Origin: Jannaschia aquimarina
GTDB taxonomy: Bacteria > Pseudomonadota > Alphaproteobacteria > Rhodobacterales > Rhodobacteraceae
NCBI RefSeq assembly: GCF_000877395.1
Contig: NZ_JYFE01000016.1
Location: forward strand, 1 to 64,000
Reading direction: 5' to 3'
DNA: 64,000 bases
The notes beneath the pieces were generated by a model. That model searched no databases and was not told the DNA's origin. It saw only the letters and a list, made by a program, of their open reading frames with translations. The stretch's first letter is position 1; every line of letters starts with the position of its first letter. This document shows, piece after piece, positions 53,556 to 63,166 of the stretch. Both the position numbers and the translations under genes were made by a program.

Positions 53556-55130
53556 TCACGCCGCCGCCAGCTCCCCCGCCAGGGCGCGGCGGATCAGGGC
53601 GATCGTTTCGTCCACGCCGTAAAGCGCGATGAAGCCCCCGAAGCGCGGCCCCTGATCGGCACCCAGCAGGACCTGATAGAGCGCCTTGAACCAATCGCGC
53701 ATCGGGTCGAACCGGTCGCGGCCGACATCGTAGATGATCTGTTGCATCGCCTCGTCCGTGACCGGGCCATCATGCTCTTGCAATCGTATGCAAAGCTCCT
53801 CCATCGCCTCTCGCTCCTGCCCGGTCGGGGCACGGAACACTTTGGTCGGCTTGACGAAATCGTTGTAGTAGCGAACTGCCCCTTCCGCCGCGCGATCCAG
53901 CTGCGGGTTGCCGTCCGGGCTGGCTTCGGGCGCATAGCGGCGGATGAATCCCCACAGCGTCTCCTTGTCCTCCGCCCCTGCGACCGAGGCGAGGTTCAGG
54001 AGCATCGAGAACGGGACGACCATGTCGCTTTCGGGCACGTCGCCCGAATGGATGTGGAAGACGGGATTGGCCGCCTTCTGTGCGTCGTCCTGACCGGGAT
54101 AGGCACGCAATTGTTGGTGGTACTCGTCTACCGCCTTCGGGATCACGTCCCACCAGAGCCGCTTGGCGGTTTTGGGCTTCTGATACATGAAATACGACAG
54201 GCTTTCGGTCGCGGCGTAGGTCAGCCATTCGTCGATGGACAACCCGTTCCCCGACGACTTGGAGATCTTGCTTCCTTCGGCGTCGAGGAACAGCTCGTAA
54301 GTGAAGTGCTCCGGCGGACGGCCACCCAGGACGCGACAGATGCCGTCATAGATCGGCGTGTTGGTCGAATGGTCCTTGCCGTACATCTCGAAATCGACAC
54401 CGAGAGCGGCCCAACGGGCGCCGAAATCCGGCTTCCATTGCAGCTTCACGTTCCCGCCGGTCACCGGCAGGGTCCATTCGCGGCCCTCTTCGTCGTCGAA
54501 GGTCACCGTGCCCTGTGCAGAATCCACATTTTTCATCGGGACGTACAGCACGCGGCCTGTTTCGGGGTGGATCGGCAGGAAGATCGAATAGGTTTTCCGC
54601 CGTTCCTCGCGCAGCGACTTCAGCATGATCGCCATGACATCGTCGTAGCGCTCTGCGGCGCGGCGCAGGACGTCGTCGAACTGACCCGAACGATAGAACT
54701 CCGTGGCCGAGATGAATTCGTATGCAAAGCCGAACGTGTCCAGGAACCGGCGCAGCATCGCATTGTTGTGATGGCCAAAGCTCTCATGCGTTCCGAACGG
54801 ATCGGGGACCGATGTCAGCGGCTTCTGCAAATGCTCCGTCAGTGCTTCGGGGTTCGGGACGTTGCCCGGCACTTTCCGCATTCCGTCCAGATCGTCGGAA
54901 AAGCAGATCAGGCGTGTCGGGATGTCGCTGATCACCTCGAACGCGCGGCGGATCATCGTGGTCCGGGCCACCTCTCCGAAGGTCCCGATATGGGGCAGGC
55001 CCGACGGGCCGTAGCCGGTTTCGAACAGGACATGGTCCTTGCCCGCCTTCTCCACGCGTTTCAGCAGCCGGCGGGCCTCTTCGAACGGCCAGGCCTTCGA
55101 TTGCATCGCTGCGTCGCGGAGCGCGGTCAT
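53556..55130 (-). CDS. lysS: lysine--tRNA ligase, class I
   Basis: Class I lysyl-tRNA synthetase of 524 residues, the archaeal-type enzyme used by many alphaproteobacteria instead of the class II LysRS. It has the class I signatures: HIGH-like PHIG in [19 protein letters not shown] (residues 47-50) and KMSKS-like KISKS in [14 protein letters not shown]. The length is normal. No class II lysS is in the window. The divergent TerB gene is 87 bp away. Confidence 0.96.
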   Translation of the reverse strand: MTALRDAAMQSKAWPFEEARRLLKRVEKAGKDHVLFETGYGPSGLPHIGTFGEVARTTMIRRAFEVISDIPTRLICFSDDLDGMRKVPGNVPNPEALTEHLQKPLTSVPDPFGTHESFGHHNNAMLRRFLDTFGFAYEFISATEFYRSGQFDDVLRRAAERYDDVMAIMLKSLREERRKTYSIFLPIHPETGRVLYVPMKNVDSAQGTVTFDDEEGREWTLPVTGGNVKLQWKPDFGARWAALGVDFEMYGKDHSTNTPIYDGICRVLGGRPPEHFTYELFLDAEGSKISKSSGNGLSIDEWLTYAATESLSYFMYQKPKTAKRLWWDVIPKAVDEYHQQLRAYPGQDDAQKAANPVFHIHSGDVPESDMVVPFSMLLNLASVAGAEDKETLWGFIRRYAPEASPDGNPQLDRAAEGAVRYYNDFVKPTKVFRAPTGQEREAMEELCIRLQEHDGPVTDEAMQQIIYDVGRDRFDPMRDWFKALYQVLLGADQGPRFGGFIALYGVDETIALIRRALAGELAAA

Positions 55131-55217
55131 GATCGGCTTTCCTTCGGCTGAAACAGGGCGCTCACCTATTGCGGCAACGCGGCACGGTCAATAAATCCCG
55201 GCGGGAAAGGGGGCGCC

Positions 55218-55646
55218 ATGGCCGAGATCACGAACGAGCAGGGCTTCTCGCCCCAGGACGCATTGGTGGCGTTGATGATCACCGTGTCGGTCTCGGATGC
55301 GACGATCCGCACGGCCGAGCTTCTGACGATCGAGCAGATCGTCGATCACCTGCCCATCTTCGCCGAATACGACGCCGACCGGATGCAATCCGTCAGCCAG
55401 ACCGTCTTCGACCTGCTGGAGGAGGAGGACGGCCTCGACGCGATCATCGGGCTCGTCCGCAATGCCGTCCCCTCGACCCACTGGGAAACGGCCTATGCGC
55501 TGTCCTGCGACGTCGCCGCCGCCGACGGCAATCTGCGTCAGGCCGAGTTGCGCCTGCTGCAGGAGTTGCGCCACGAACTGGAGATCGACCCGCTCCACGC
55601 AGCCGCGATCGAGCGGGGCGCACGGGCGCGGCATCTGAGCCTGTAA
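55218..55646 (+). CDS. TerB family tellurite-resistance-like protein
   Basis: A soluble helical protein of 142 residues. It starts MAEITNEQGFSPQDALVALMITVSVSDATIRTAEL and has DVAAADGNLRQAELRLLQEL, the TerB metal-binding acidic helix repeat. It may bind calcium or other divalent ions. It is divergent from lysS and convergent with yaaA (18-bp gap). Confidence 0.88.
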   Translation: MAEITNEQGFSPQDALVALMITVSVSDATIRTAELLTIEQIVDHLPIFAEYDADRMQSVSQTVFDLLEEEDGLDAIIGLVRNAVPSTHWETAYALSCDVAAADGNLRQAELRLLQELRHELEIDPLHAAAIERGARARHLSL

Positions 55647-55664
55647 TCGAAGGCCTGCCTGCGG

Positions 55665-56435
55665 TCAGGCGGCCCTGGCGGCCTCTTCGCTCCGCAGGAA
55701 CACCGGCTCTGTCTCGGTCGACTCATCCGGCTGCCAGACGTAGCCGCCAGTCGTGAAGTCCCGCAATTGTGCCGGGTCTTCGATCCTGGTCTCGGCCACA
55801 AAGCGCGCCATGGCCCCCCGAGCCCTCTTTGCGTGGAACGAGATGACCTTCGGGCCGCCCGGCCGGTCTTCCTGGAACACGGGCGTGATCACCGGCAGGG
55901 TCAGCGCATCGCGGTCCACCGCGCCGAAATACTCCTGGCTCGCGCAGTTCAGGAGCCATCGCGCCCCGACGGCCTCTGCCTGCTCGTTCAGGGCACGTGC
56001 GATCCGGTCGCCCCAGAACGCATAGAGATCCTTGCCCCGTCGCGTCGCGAGCTTCGTTCCCATCTCCAGCCGGTAAGGCCGGATCGCATCGAGCGGGCGC
56101 AACAGCCCGTAAAGGCCCGAGAGGATGCAGAGGTGGTCCTGCGCCCACCGAAGCGCGTCCCGATCCAGCGAGGGGGCGTCGAGACCGGCATAGGTGTCAC
56201 CCGCGAAGGCGAAGGCCGCGGGCTTCTCTTCGGCGGTATCCCAGTCGCGGAAGCGATCCCGGTTGAGACGCGCCAGATCCTCGGAAATCGACATGAGACG
56301 CTGCAGGTCGCCGATGCCCTGACGCCGGGCGGTCGTCAGCAGGGCCGCCGTGTCGTCCTCGAAGCGCGGGCGCGTCGGATCGTGGTCCACAGGTGTCAGG
56401 TCGAGCCGCTTCGCGGGCGAGATTACTGTCAGCAT
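55665..56435 (-). CDS. yaaA: peroxide stress protein YaaA
   Basis: A 256-residue YaaA/DUF328 protein: MLTVISPAKRLDL at the N-terminus, AFAFAGDTYAGLDA, LCILSGLYGLLRPLDAIRPYRLEMGTKLA and ISFHAKRARGAMARFV. E. coli YaaA limits free intracellular iron during hydrogen-peroxide stress. It is divergent from the ATP-grasp gene. Confidence 0.95.
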   Translation of the reverse strand: MLTVISPAKRLDLTPVDHDPTRPRFEDDTAALLTTARRQGIGDLQRLMSISEDLARLNRDRFRDWDTAEEKPAAFAFAGDTYAGLDAPSLDRDALRWAQDHLCILSGLYGLLRPLDAIRPYRLEMGTKLATRRGKDLYAFWGDRIARALNEQAEAVGARWLLNCASQEYFGAVDRDALTLPVITPVFQEDRPGGPKVISFHAKRARGAMARFVAETRIEDPAQLRDFTTGGYVWQPDESTETEPVFLRSEEAARAA

Positions 56436-56513
56436 GGGCTTCCTCCGGTCTTACGGGCAACCTATCCTTCGGCGCAGCAGGCTCAAGGGATCCGGCACCA
56501 TGTCGCGGACAGG

Positions 56514-57539
56514 ATGAACGTCAAAGAGGCGATCGACGCGGCGCTCCGCCGGATCTTCGAGGAGGGATTGCACGGCACCCGCCTGCCGACGCCCGTCGGC
56601 TATGCCAGAGGCTTCGAGCGGTTCGGCGACGGGCTGGCCGACGCGATGGGCCCCTCGGTTCGCATCTTCCGGCGGGGCCATGGCGACCTGCCGGATCTGA
56701 TCGCCCCGCGCCGCTTCACCGAGCGCCAGCTTCTCTTCAAGTTCTTCGCGCCCATTCCCCTGATGTCCCCATCGGACAAGCTCGGCAGCCGGGTCTATCT
56801 TCCGGACGCGTACCGGGACCGGATCAGACAACCCAAGGTCTTGTGGCGATCCCAAAGGGCTGAATTGCCTGCCAACGAGGCGTTCCCGCCCGGAGACGTC
56901 TGGTTCAAGTCGAACCATGGCAGCGGGACCAACCAGTGCATCCGCTACCCGCTGGAACCCCGGCGCCGGCGCCGGCTGGAAGCGACCGCGCGGGACTGGC
57001 TGACGCGGGTCCACAACGCGCGCCTTGCCCTTTGGTGGTACGAGTCGATGGATCGGTTCGTCTATCTCGAAGAGGATCTGCGTCCCGCTTCGGGCGAAAG
57101 CGCCGCGGATTGGAAGTTCTTCGTCTGCAACGGCCGGGTCGCGCTGTTCCAGCACGATGCCGACAGGTTCGGCGACCATATCCAGACGCTCTACGACCGA
57201 GAGGGTCGGTTCATTCCCCACGAGCTTTACGCCCCCACCGGCGACCCGGTCCCGATGCCCGACGACTTGGACATCATGATCGAGGCCGCCGAGGCGGTGG
57301 GCCAGCATTTCGACTTCATCCGCGTGGACATGTTCCGGTTGGGTGAAACGATCTATCTCGGCGAGATCGGTCTGGTCCCGAATGGCGGGCGGACACCGAT
57401 CCGCTCTCCGGAGATCGAAGAGCGACTGGCGGCGGCCTGGAGCCCCCCGTGGTTGGGCGAGGTCGATGCTGACGCCTTCCGGTCCTATTACGAGGGACGA
57501 TTGCCGGCGGAGGCGGACGCGACGGCTCAGGCGTCCTGA
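56514..57539 (+). CDS. TupA-like ATP-grasp protein
   Basis: An ATP-grasp fold protein of 341 residues of the TupA type, named for a Bacillus teichuronopeptide synthesis protein. Landmarks: FTERQLLFKFFAPIPLMSPSDK near residue 75, PGDVWFKSNHGSGTNQCIRY, ADWKFFVCNGRVALFQHDADRF and FDFIRVDMFRLGETIYLGEIGLVPNGG. It may ligate amino acids to a polysaccharide. The ATG at 56514 lies in AGGATGAACG; its 3' end overlaps recQ by 13 bp. Confidence 0.86.
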   Translation: MNVKEAIDAALRRIFEEGLHGTRLPTPVGYARGFERFGDGLADAMGPSVRIFRRGHGDLPDLIAPRRFTERQLLFKFFAPIPLMSPSDKLGSRVYLPDAYRDRIRQPKVLWRSQRAELPANEAFPPGDVWFKSNHGSGTNQCIRYPLEPRRRRRLEATARDWLTRVHNARLALWWYESMDRFVYLEEDLRPASGESAADWKFFVCNGRVALFQHDADRFGDHIQTLYDREGRFIPHELYAPTGDPVPMPDDLDIMIEAAEAVGQHFDFIRVDMFRLGETIYLGEIGLVPNGGRTPIRSPEIEERLAAAWSPPWLGEVDADAFRSYYEGRLPAEADATAQAS

Positions 57540-59572
57540 GCTTCGCGCAGCACCTCCAGGAAAGCAGCGCCGAACCGCTCGTCGTAGCGGTCGCCCAGCA
57601 CACGGCCCAAAGCGGCACGGTCGGGCGGGCATTTCGCGACCTTGGCCAGCAGGGCGGAGGAACAGCTCAGCGGTTTGCCCGTCCCGTCTTCGCCACGGAT
57701 CAGGTCGGCCTGCGCGGTCAGCAAGCGGTCGTAGGTCTCTCCCGCGTCCCGTCCGGCCAGCTTGGCGCGGGCCGGATGCACGGGCGCGGGCGCCTCTCCG
57801 GTGATGACGGTGAGGAAGGCTGCGCCGTAGCGGTCCAGCTTGGTGGCGCCCACCCCCGAGATGCCCGCCATCTGGTCCAGCGTCACGGGCCGCCGTTCGG
57901 CCATCTCGATCAGGGTGCGGTCGGTGAAGACCACATAGGCGGGCACGCCCTGCGCTTCGGCCAACGCGCGGCGCTTGGCCTTGAGCGCGCTCAGGAGCGG
58001 GGCGTCCTCTTCGGAGACGAGCGTCCTCACCTGGGGCCGCCGCTCAGCCTTCTGGATCGTGTCGCGGCGCAGCGTCACTTCGGCCTCGCCCCGCAGGACC
58101 GGCCGCGCGGCCTCCATGAAGCGCAGCGCGCCGTGGCGTTCGGGATCGGGCCGCACGAGGTCGAGCCCCATCATCTGCCGGAACACTGCCTGCCATTGCG
58201 GGCGCGGCAGGTCCGCGCCGCAGCCCCACGTGGGCAGGGCGTCGTGGCCGAACCGGCGGGTCTTGTCGGTCTGCGTGCCGGTCAGCACGTCGATCAGGTG
58301 ACCCGTGCCGAAGCGTTCATCCGTGCGCAGCATCGCCGACAGGGCCTTGCGCACGGCCGTGGTGCCGTCGAACAGGTCCGGCGGGGCCTTGCACAGGTCG
58401 CAATTGCCGCAAGGCTCCGGGTCCTCTCCGAAGTAGCGCAGGAGGACCTGGCGGCGGCAGCCCTGCGCCTCGGCCAGACCCAGCAATGCATTGAGGCGGC
58501 CATGATCGGCGGCCTTGCGTTCGGGCGGGGCCAATCCCTCGTCGATCTGGGAGCGGCGAAAGCGGATGTCGTCGGCGCCGTAGAGCGTCAGCGTGTCGGC
58601 CGGGGCGCCGTCGCGGCCGGCGCGGCCGATCTCCTGGTAGTAGCTCTCGATGGATTTCGGCAGGTCCGCCTGGGCGACCCAACGGATATCGGGCTTGTCG
58701 ACGCCCATGCCGAACGCGATGGTCGCGACGACGATCAGACCGTCCTCGCGGCTGAAGCGCGCCTCGACGATGCGGCGGTCCTCGGCCTCCATCCCGCCGT
58801 GGTAATGGACCGCGGAATGCCCCTCGTCGCGCAGGGCCTTGGCCAGACTCTCCGTCTTGGCGCGGGTGCCGCAATAGACGATGCCGGACTGGCCCTTGCG
58901 GGCGGCCGCGAAGGACAGGATCTGGCGTCGCGGCTGCGCCTTGGGCTGAAAGGCGAGCGTCAGGTTCGGTCGGTCGAAGCCGCGCAGGAACTCGACCACG
59001 TCGCGCCCCTCGAAGAGACGGGCGCGGATCTCTTCGCGGGTCTCGGCATCGGCGGTGGCGGTGAACGCGGCCAGGGGCACGTCGAGCGCGCGGCGCAATT
59101 CTCCGATGCGCAGGTAGTCCGGGCGGAAATCGTGGCCCCATTGCGCGACGCAATGCGCCTCGTCCACGGCGATCAGGGCGCATCCCGCGCGGCGAAGCAT
59201 CCGCGCGGTCCCGCCGGACGCCAGCCGCTCGGGCGCGATGTAGAGCAGCTTGAGCGTTCCGTTCTCGATCGCCTGCCAGACGGCGTCGGTTTCCTCTTCG
59301 GTGTTGCCCGACGTCAGCGCACCGGCGGCGACGCCCGCCTGCGCCAGCGCGCGCACTTGGTCGCGCATCAGCGCGATCAGCGGCGAGATGACGACCGTCA
59401 GCCCGTCCCGGGCAAGCGCGGGCAGCTGGTAGCAAAGCGACTTGCCCCCGCCCGTCGGCATGATCGCAAGCACGTCGCGCCCGCTTGCCACGGCTTCGAC
59501 CACGTCGCGCTGACCGGGGCGAAAGGCGTCGAAGCCGAAAATGTCCGAAAGAATGCGGTCGTGCGCCGTCAT
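57527..59572 (-). CDS. recQ: ATP-dependent DNA helicase RecQ
   Basis: 3'-5' DNA helicase of 681 residues for recombination and fork repair. It has Walker A PTGGGKS (39-45), DEAHC in IAVDEAHCVAQWGHDF, GIVYCGTRAKTE, and IGRAGRDG in the helicase core. The RQC zinc region has CGNCDLC and the C-terminal HRDC domain follows (RALAEAQGVPAYVVFTDRTLIEMA). Start ATG 59572 precedes AHDRILSDIFGFDAF. It is convergent with the ATP-grasp gene. Confidence 0.97.
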   Translation of the reverse strand: MTAHDRILSDIFGFDAFRPGQRDVVEAVASGRDVLAIMPTGGGKSLCYQLPALARDGLTVVISPLIALMRDQVRALAQAGVAAGALTSGNTEEETDAVWQAIENGTLKLLYIAPERLASGGTARMLRRAGCALIAVDEAHCVAQWGHDFRPDYLRIGELRRALDVPLAAFTATADAETREEIRARLFEGRDVVEFLRGFDRPNLTLAFQPKAQPRRQILSFAAARKGQSGIVYCGTRAKTESLAKALRDEGHSAVHYHGGMEAEDRRIVEARFSREDGLIVVATIAFGMGVDKPDIRWVAQADLPKSIESYYQEIGRAGRDGAPADTLTLYGADDIRFRRSQIDEGLAPPERKAADHGRLNALLGLAEAQGCRRQVLLRYFGEDPEPCGNCDLCKAPPDLFDGTTAVRKALSAMLRTDERFGTGHLIDVLTGTQTDKTRRFGHDALPTWGCGADLPRPQWQAVFRQMMGLDLVRPDPERHGALRFMEAARPVLRGEAEVTLRRDTIQKAERRPQVRTLVSEEDAPLLSALKAKRRALAEAQGVPAYVVFTDRTLIEMAERRPVTLDQMAGISGVGATKLDRYGAAFLTVITGEAPAPVHPARAKLAGRDAGETYDRLLTAQADLIRGEDGTGKPLSCSSALLAKVAKCPPDRAALGRVLGDRYDERFGAAFLEVLREAQDA

Positions 59573-59748
59573 GCCGTGTCGATCTGCCCTGCCCGATTGC
59601 CCCCCCGAATCCCATATGAATCCGAGGTGAACAAGACGTCTATCCCACATCTTGTTGCGAACGACTTGCAAATATCAGGATGTGGACCTACCTGAGGTTG
59701 CGCGGCACTTGGGTAAGTGTCGCTGACCTAACAGATGGAGGGGCCGCC

Positions 59749-60768
59749 ATGACCCTGTTCCGTACGTTTCTCGCCGCAAGTCTCGTCGCCGCACCGGCCT
59801 TGGCCGAACCAGAGGTGACCTTGCGTTTCCAGCACTTCGTGAACCCGAATTCCGCCAACCCGGCGAATTTCATGCAGCCCTGGGCCGACGCGATCGAAGA
59901 GCAATCGGGCGGCCGGATCGAGGTGCAGCTTCATCCCCAGATGGCATTGGGCGGCGCCGCGCCCGAAATGTACGACCTGATCGCCGACGGTGTCGTCGAC
60001 GGAGGCTGGGTCATCCCGGCCTACCAGGCGGGCCGCTTCCCCGAGGCCGAGGCGCTGGAGCTTCCCTTCATGACGCCGAAATCCGCCGAAGCCGCCAGCG
60101 TCGCCGCGTGGGAGTTCACGCAGGCGCATCTGATGGACGACTTCGCGGATGTGCATGTCATCGCCGCGCACATGCATGGGCCCGGTCTGATCCATGTCGA
60201 CGGTCCCGCGCCCGAAATGGCCGACGACCTGCGTGGCCTGCGTCTTCGCGGCCCCTCGCGCGCCTCGATCCTGCTGCTGGAAAAACTGGGCGCCGAACCC
60301 GTGGGGATGCCCGTGCCGGCCTTCCCCGAGGCGCTGGCCAAGGGCGTCCTGGACGGCGGTGTCATCACGTGGGAGCAGGCCAGGGCGCTGAAGCTGGACG
60401 AGTTGACCGAAAGTCATACGGATGTCGCGGGCGACCGGGCGTTTTACAACCTCTACTTCCTCTGGGCGATGAACAAGGATGTCTACGAGGGGCTGCCCGA
60501 CGACCTGCGCGCGGTGATCGACGCCAATTCCGGTGCCATGGCCAGCGCCTGGGCCGGCCGCGCACACGACATCGGCGATGCCGAAGGGCGCGATGCGATG
60601 ATCGCCTCCGGCAACGAGATCGCGGTCCTGTCCGCGGACGCCACCGCCGATCTGAAGGCGACCGGAGAGGCCGTCGTCGCCGCCTGGATCGCCGAAGCCG
60701 AAGGCAAAGGGCTGGATGGCGCGGGACTGGTCGCAGATGCGCGCGCCGCGATGGAAGCAGCCGAGTGA
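59749..60768 (+). CDS. TRAP transporter solute-binding protein (DctP family)
   Basis: Periplasmic receptor of 339 residues. Signal TLFRTFLAASLVAAPALA is followed by EPEVTLRFQHFVNPNSANPANFMQPWADAIEEQSGGRIEV, the DctP N-terminus. LRGLRLRGPSRASILLLEKLGAEPVGMPVPAFPEALAKGVLDG and the conserved arginine segment (about Arg166) match. GGAGGGG lies just upstream. No dctQ/dctM permease genes are adjacent; it lies alone, divergent from recQ. Confidence 0.9.
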   Translation: MTLFRTFLAASLVAAPALAEPEVTLRFQHFVNPNSANPANFMQPWADAIEEQSGGRIEVQLHPQMALGGAAPEMYDLIADGVVDGGWVIPAYQAGRFPEAEALELPFMTPKSAEAASVAAWEFTQAHLMDDFADVHVIAAHMHGPGLIHVDGPAPEMADDLRGLRLRGPSRASILLLEKLGAEPVGMPVPAFPEALAKGVLDGGVITWEQARALKLDELTESHTDVAGDRAFYNLYFLWAMNKDVYEGLPDDLRAVIDANSGAMASAWAGRAHDIGDAEGRDAMIASGNEIAVLSADATADLKATGEAVVAAWIAEAEGKGLDGAGLVADARAAMEAAE

Positions 60769-60789
60769 CGGCCGCCGGGCCGGGACCGG

Positions 60790-61359
60790 TCAGGCCCCGG
60801 CCCGATCCTGGATACCGGCCCGCGCGAAGGTGACCAGCGTATCGCCGTAGCGCCGCTCGTCCAGCCGATCCCATCCCACGGGAAGGGCGGGGCGGGCGGC
60901 CTCCTCCCAGACGATGAACGCATCGGGGGCGATCCATCCTTCGCGCAGGAGCATCGCCACGGCCTTCTCGCCCAAGCCCTTTCCGTAAGGCGGATCAAGG
61001 AAGATCAGGTCATGAGGCGAGCCCGGTCCGGGCCGCAAGGCGTCGCGGGCGTGGATCCGCGCCTCGGCCCCGAGGAGGTCGGCATTGGCCCGCAAGAGGG
61101 CGAGCGCCGGGCGACCGCTTTCGATGAATGTCGCCTCGGCCGCACCCCGCGACAGCGCCTCGAAGCCCAGAGCTCCGGTCCCGGCGAAGACGTCGAGCAC
61201 GCGAAGCCCGTCCAGATCCACCGCATCTGGGCCGTGGGTCAGCGCATTGAACATCGCCTCGCGGACCCTGTCGGCGGTCGGCCGCAACCGGGCCGCCGCG
61301 TCGCCCTTGCCGACGGGTGCCAGGCGCCGACCTCGCCAGCGTCCGCCGACGATCCTCAC
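60790..61359 (-). CDS. rsmD: 16S rRNA (guanine966-N2)-methyltransferase
   Basis: RsmD methylates G966 of 16S rRNA. The 189 residues start VRIVGGRWRGRRLAP (GTG), with RPTADRVREAMFNAL, the SAM motif VLDVFAGTGALGFEALSRGA and catalytic DPPY in DLIFLDPPYGKG. The GTG start at 61359 overlaps the flavoprotein gene's stop by 4 bp (GTGA); a longer frame lacks homology. Confidence 0.94.
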   Translation of the reverse strand: MRIVGGRWRGRRLAPVGKGDAAARLRPTADRVREAMFNALTHGPDAVDLDGLRVLDVFAGTGALGFEALSRGAAEATFIESGRPALALLRANADLLGAEARIHARDALRPGPGSPHDLIFLDPPYGKGLGEKAVAMLLREGWIAPDAFIVWEEAARPALPVGWDRLDERRYGDTLVTFARAGIQDRAGA

Positions 61360-62558
61360 CCCATCAGCGCCTTTGCGGAAACGGAAGGATCCGCGACCGA
61401 CGCGCGATCCGGCGAACGCCCCGCCTCGATCAGCCGCTTGCCCGCCATGTAATCGCGCGGGGCGTTCATCGCATCCACCGCCAGCAGGGTGTCGCCGGCG
61501 AAATACCAGTGCGAGCGTCCGTGACCGGTCTGGCGCACGACCACATCCTCGTAGCCCGTGTTCAACCCCGCGATCTGCAGCTTCACGTCGTACTGGTCCG
61601 ACCAGAACCACGGCTTGGGGTGATAGGCTTCCTCGCCGCCCAGGATGTTGCCCGCGATGCAGGTGGCATGGTCGATCGCATGGGGCACGGATTCGAGGCG
61701 GATCCGCCCGCCCCGATGGGGAAACGACGCGCAATCCCCGATCGCCCAGATCCCCGGCGCGGAGGTCCGGCCGTAGTCATCGACCGCGATGCCGTTCGCG
61801 ACCGTCAGCCCCGCCGCCTCTGCCAGATCCGTCGCGGGCCGTATCCCGATCCCGCAGATCACGGCATCCACATGGAGGACGGTTCCATCCGCCAGGACGG
61901 CCCGTTCGACCTTGGGGTCGCCTTCCAGACGGTCGAGCGTCACGTTCTCGAGGATGCGGACACCGTGTCCCCGATGCAGGGCCCCGAACCACCGCGCCGT
62001 CTCTGGCGCGGCGACGCGAGCCAGCAGACGGCTCGCCGTTTCGACGAGGGTGACCTCGGCGCCCAGCTTGCGGGCGACCGCCGCCGCTTCGAGGCCGATA
62101 TACCCTCCGCCGACGACGAGCAGATGCGCGCCCTGGCGCAGATCCGGCCGCATCCTCTCGATATCCGGAAGCGTGCGCACCACGTGGACGCCTTCCAGAT
62201 CGCCGCCCATCGCGGCGGGCAAACGGTTCGGCACCGACCCGGTCGCGAGGACAAGCGTATCCCACTCTTCGGTTCCACCGGCATGGCGCAGCGTGCGGGA
62301 GGCAGGGTCGATCGCCTCGACCCGCTTGCCGTTGCGCATCTCGACCCGCTGCTCCTTCCAGAAGCTTCCGGGCCGCAACAGGAGCCGGTCCCGCGTCATT
62401 TCCCCAAGCAGGTAGGCCTTGGACAGGGGCGGGCGCTGATATGGCAGGGCCATCTCGTCGCCCCAGAGCGTCAGGCGGCCCTCGTAGCCCCGTTTGCGCA
62501 ACGTCTCGCACAGGGTCGCGCCGGCCTGGCCCGCGCCTATCACCGCGATGTGGTCCAT
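61356..62558 (-). CDS. FAD-dependent ferredoxin reductase-like oxidoreductase
   Basis: A 400-residue pyridine-nucleotide-disulfide-type reductase: FAD motif AVIGAGQAGATLCETLRKRG, RPPLSKAYL, NAD motif LLVVGGGYIGLEAAAVARKLGAEV, and GIWAIGDCASFPH with C-terminal YDVKLQIAGLNTGYEDVV. This is the putidaredoxin/rhodocoxin reductase branch. A ferredoxin/P450 partner is not adjacent. It starts at MDHIAVIG, overlapping rsmD by 4 bp. Confidence 0.93.
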   Translation of the reverse strand: MDHIAVIGAGQAGATLCETLRKRGYEGRLTLWGDEMALPYQRPPLSKAYLLGEMTRDRLLLRPGSFWKEQRVEMRNGKRVEAIDPASRTLRHAGGTEEWDTLVLATGSVPNRLPAAMGGDLEGVHVVRTLPDIERMRPDLRQGAHLLVVGGGYIGLEAAAVARKLGAEVTLVETASRLLARVAAPETARWFGALHRGHGVRILENVTLDRLEGDPKVERAVLADGTVLHVDAVICGIGIRPATDLAEAAGLTVANGIAVDDYGRTSAPGIWAIGDCASFPHRGGRIRLESVPHAIDHATCIAGNILGGEEAYHPKPWFWSDQYDVKLQIAGLNTGYEDVVVRQTGHGRSHWYFAGDTLLAVDAMNAPRDYMAGKRLIEAGRSPDRASVADPSVSAKALMG

Positions 62559-62634
62559 GCCGCTCTCCCCTGTGCGCGCCGCGGTCCGGGTGTATATGCC
62601 CAAGAACGATGCCCGCGAAAGAGGAGAGACGGAC

Positions 62635-63123
62635 ATGGCCATCACAGAAGGCGACCGGCTGCCGGACGCAACCTTGATCCGCGGGGGCGATGGCGGCCCG
62701 GAAGCGGTCGAGCTGTCGTCCCTGACCAAGGGGCGCCGCGTCGCGCTGTTCGCGGTGCCCGGTGCCTTTACCGGGACCTGTTCCACCGCGCATGTTCCCA
62801 GCTTCATCCGCACGAAGGACGGCTTCGCCGAGAAGGGGATCGACACGATCATCTGCGTGAGCGTCAACGATCCGTTCGTGATGAAGGCCTGGGGCGAGGA
62901 TACGGGCGCGACGCCGGCCGGGATCGAGATGCTCGGAGACGCGGACGGCACCTTCACCAAGGCGATGGGGATGGATTTCGACGCGCCGCCCGCGGGACTG
63001 TTCGGGCGGTCCAAGCGCTATGCGCTGATCGCCGACGATGGCGTGGTCAAGACGATCGGCGTCGAGGAAAGCCCCGGCGTCTGCGAGGTGTCCGCGGGCG
63101 AGGCCCTCCTGGAGAAGGCCTGA
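62635..63123 (+). CDS. peroxiredoxin (Prx5/AhpE-type)
   Basis: A 162-residue thiol peroxidase: AITEGDRLPDATLIR, then peroxidatic Cys49 in VPGAFTGTCSTAHVPSF, and ICVSVNDPFVMKAWGE. A second cysteine in GVCEVS may resolve. It is the Prx5 group by sequence. GGAGAGACGG lies before the ATG at 62635; upstream is the divergent flavoprotein gene. Convergent with pyrG. Confidence 0.94.
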   Translation: MAITEGDRLPDATLIRGGDGGPEAVELSSLTKGRRVALFAVPGAFTGTCSTAHVPSFIRTKDGFAEKGIDTIICVSVNDPFVMKAWGEDTGATPAGIEMLGDADGTFTKAMGMDFDAPPAGLFGRSKRYALIADDGVVKTIGVEESPGVCEVSAGEALLEKA

Positions 63124-63134
63124 CCACATCCTGT

Positions 63135-63153
63135 GGGGGCGGTCATCGCCCCC
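63135..63153. terminator. hairpin between peroxiredoxin and pyrG
   Basis: GGGGGCG (63135-63141) and CGCCCCC (63147-63153) form a perfect 7-bp stem with a GTCAT loop in the 43-bp convergent gap. There is no U-tract on either strand, so it is likely a weak bidirectional terminator or mRNA 3'-end protector. Confidence 0.5.
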
Positions 63154-63166
63154 GCGACCCAGAATG

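Noticed and set aside
59706-59719. CACTT-gggt-AAGTG inverted repeat before the DctP gene as an operator
   Set aside because: Too short to stand out by chance in a 176-bp region; left unreported as a feature.
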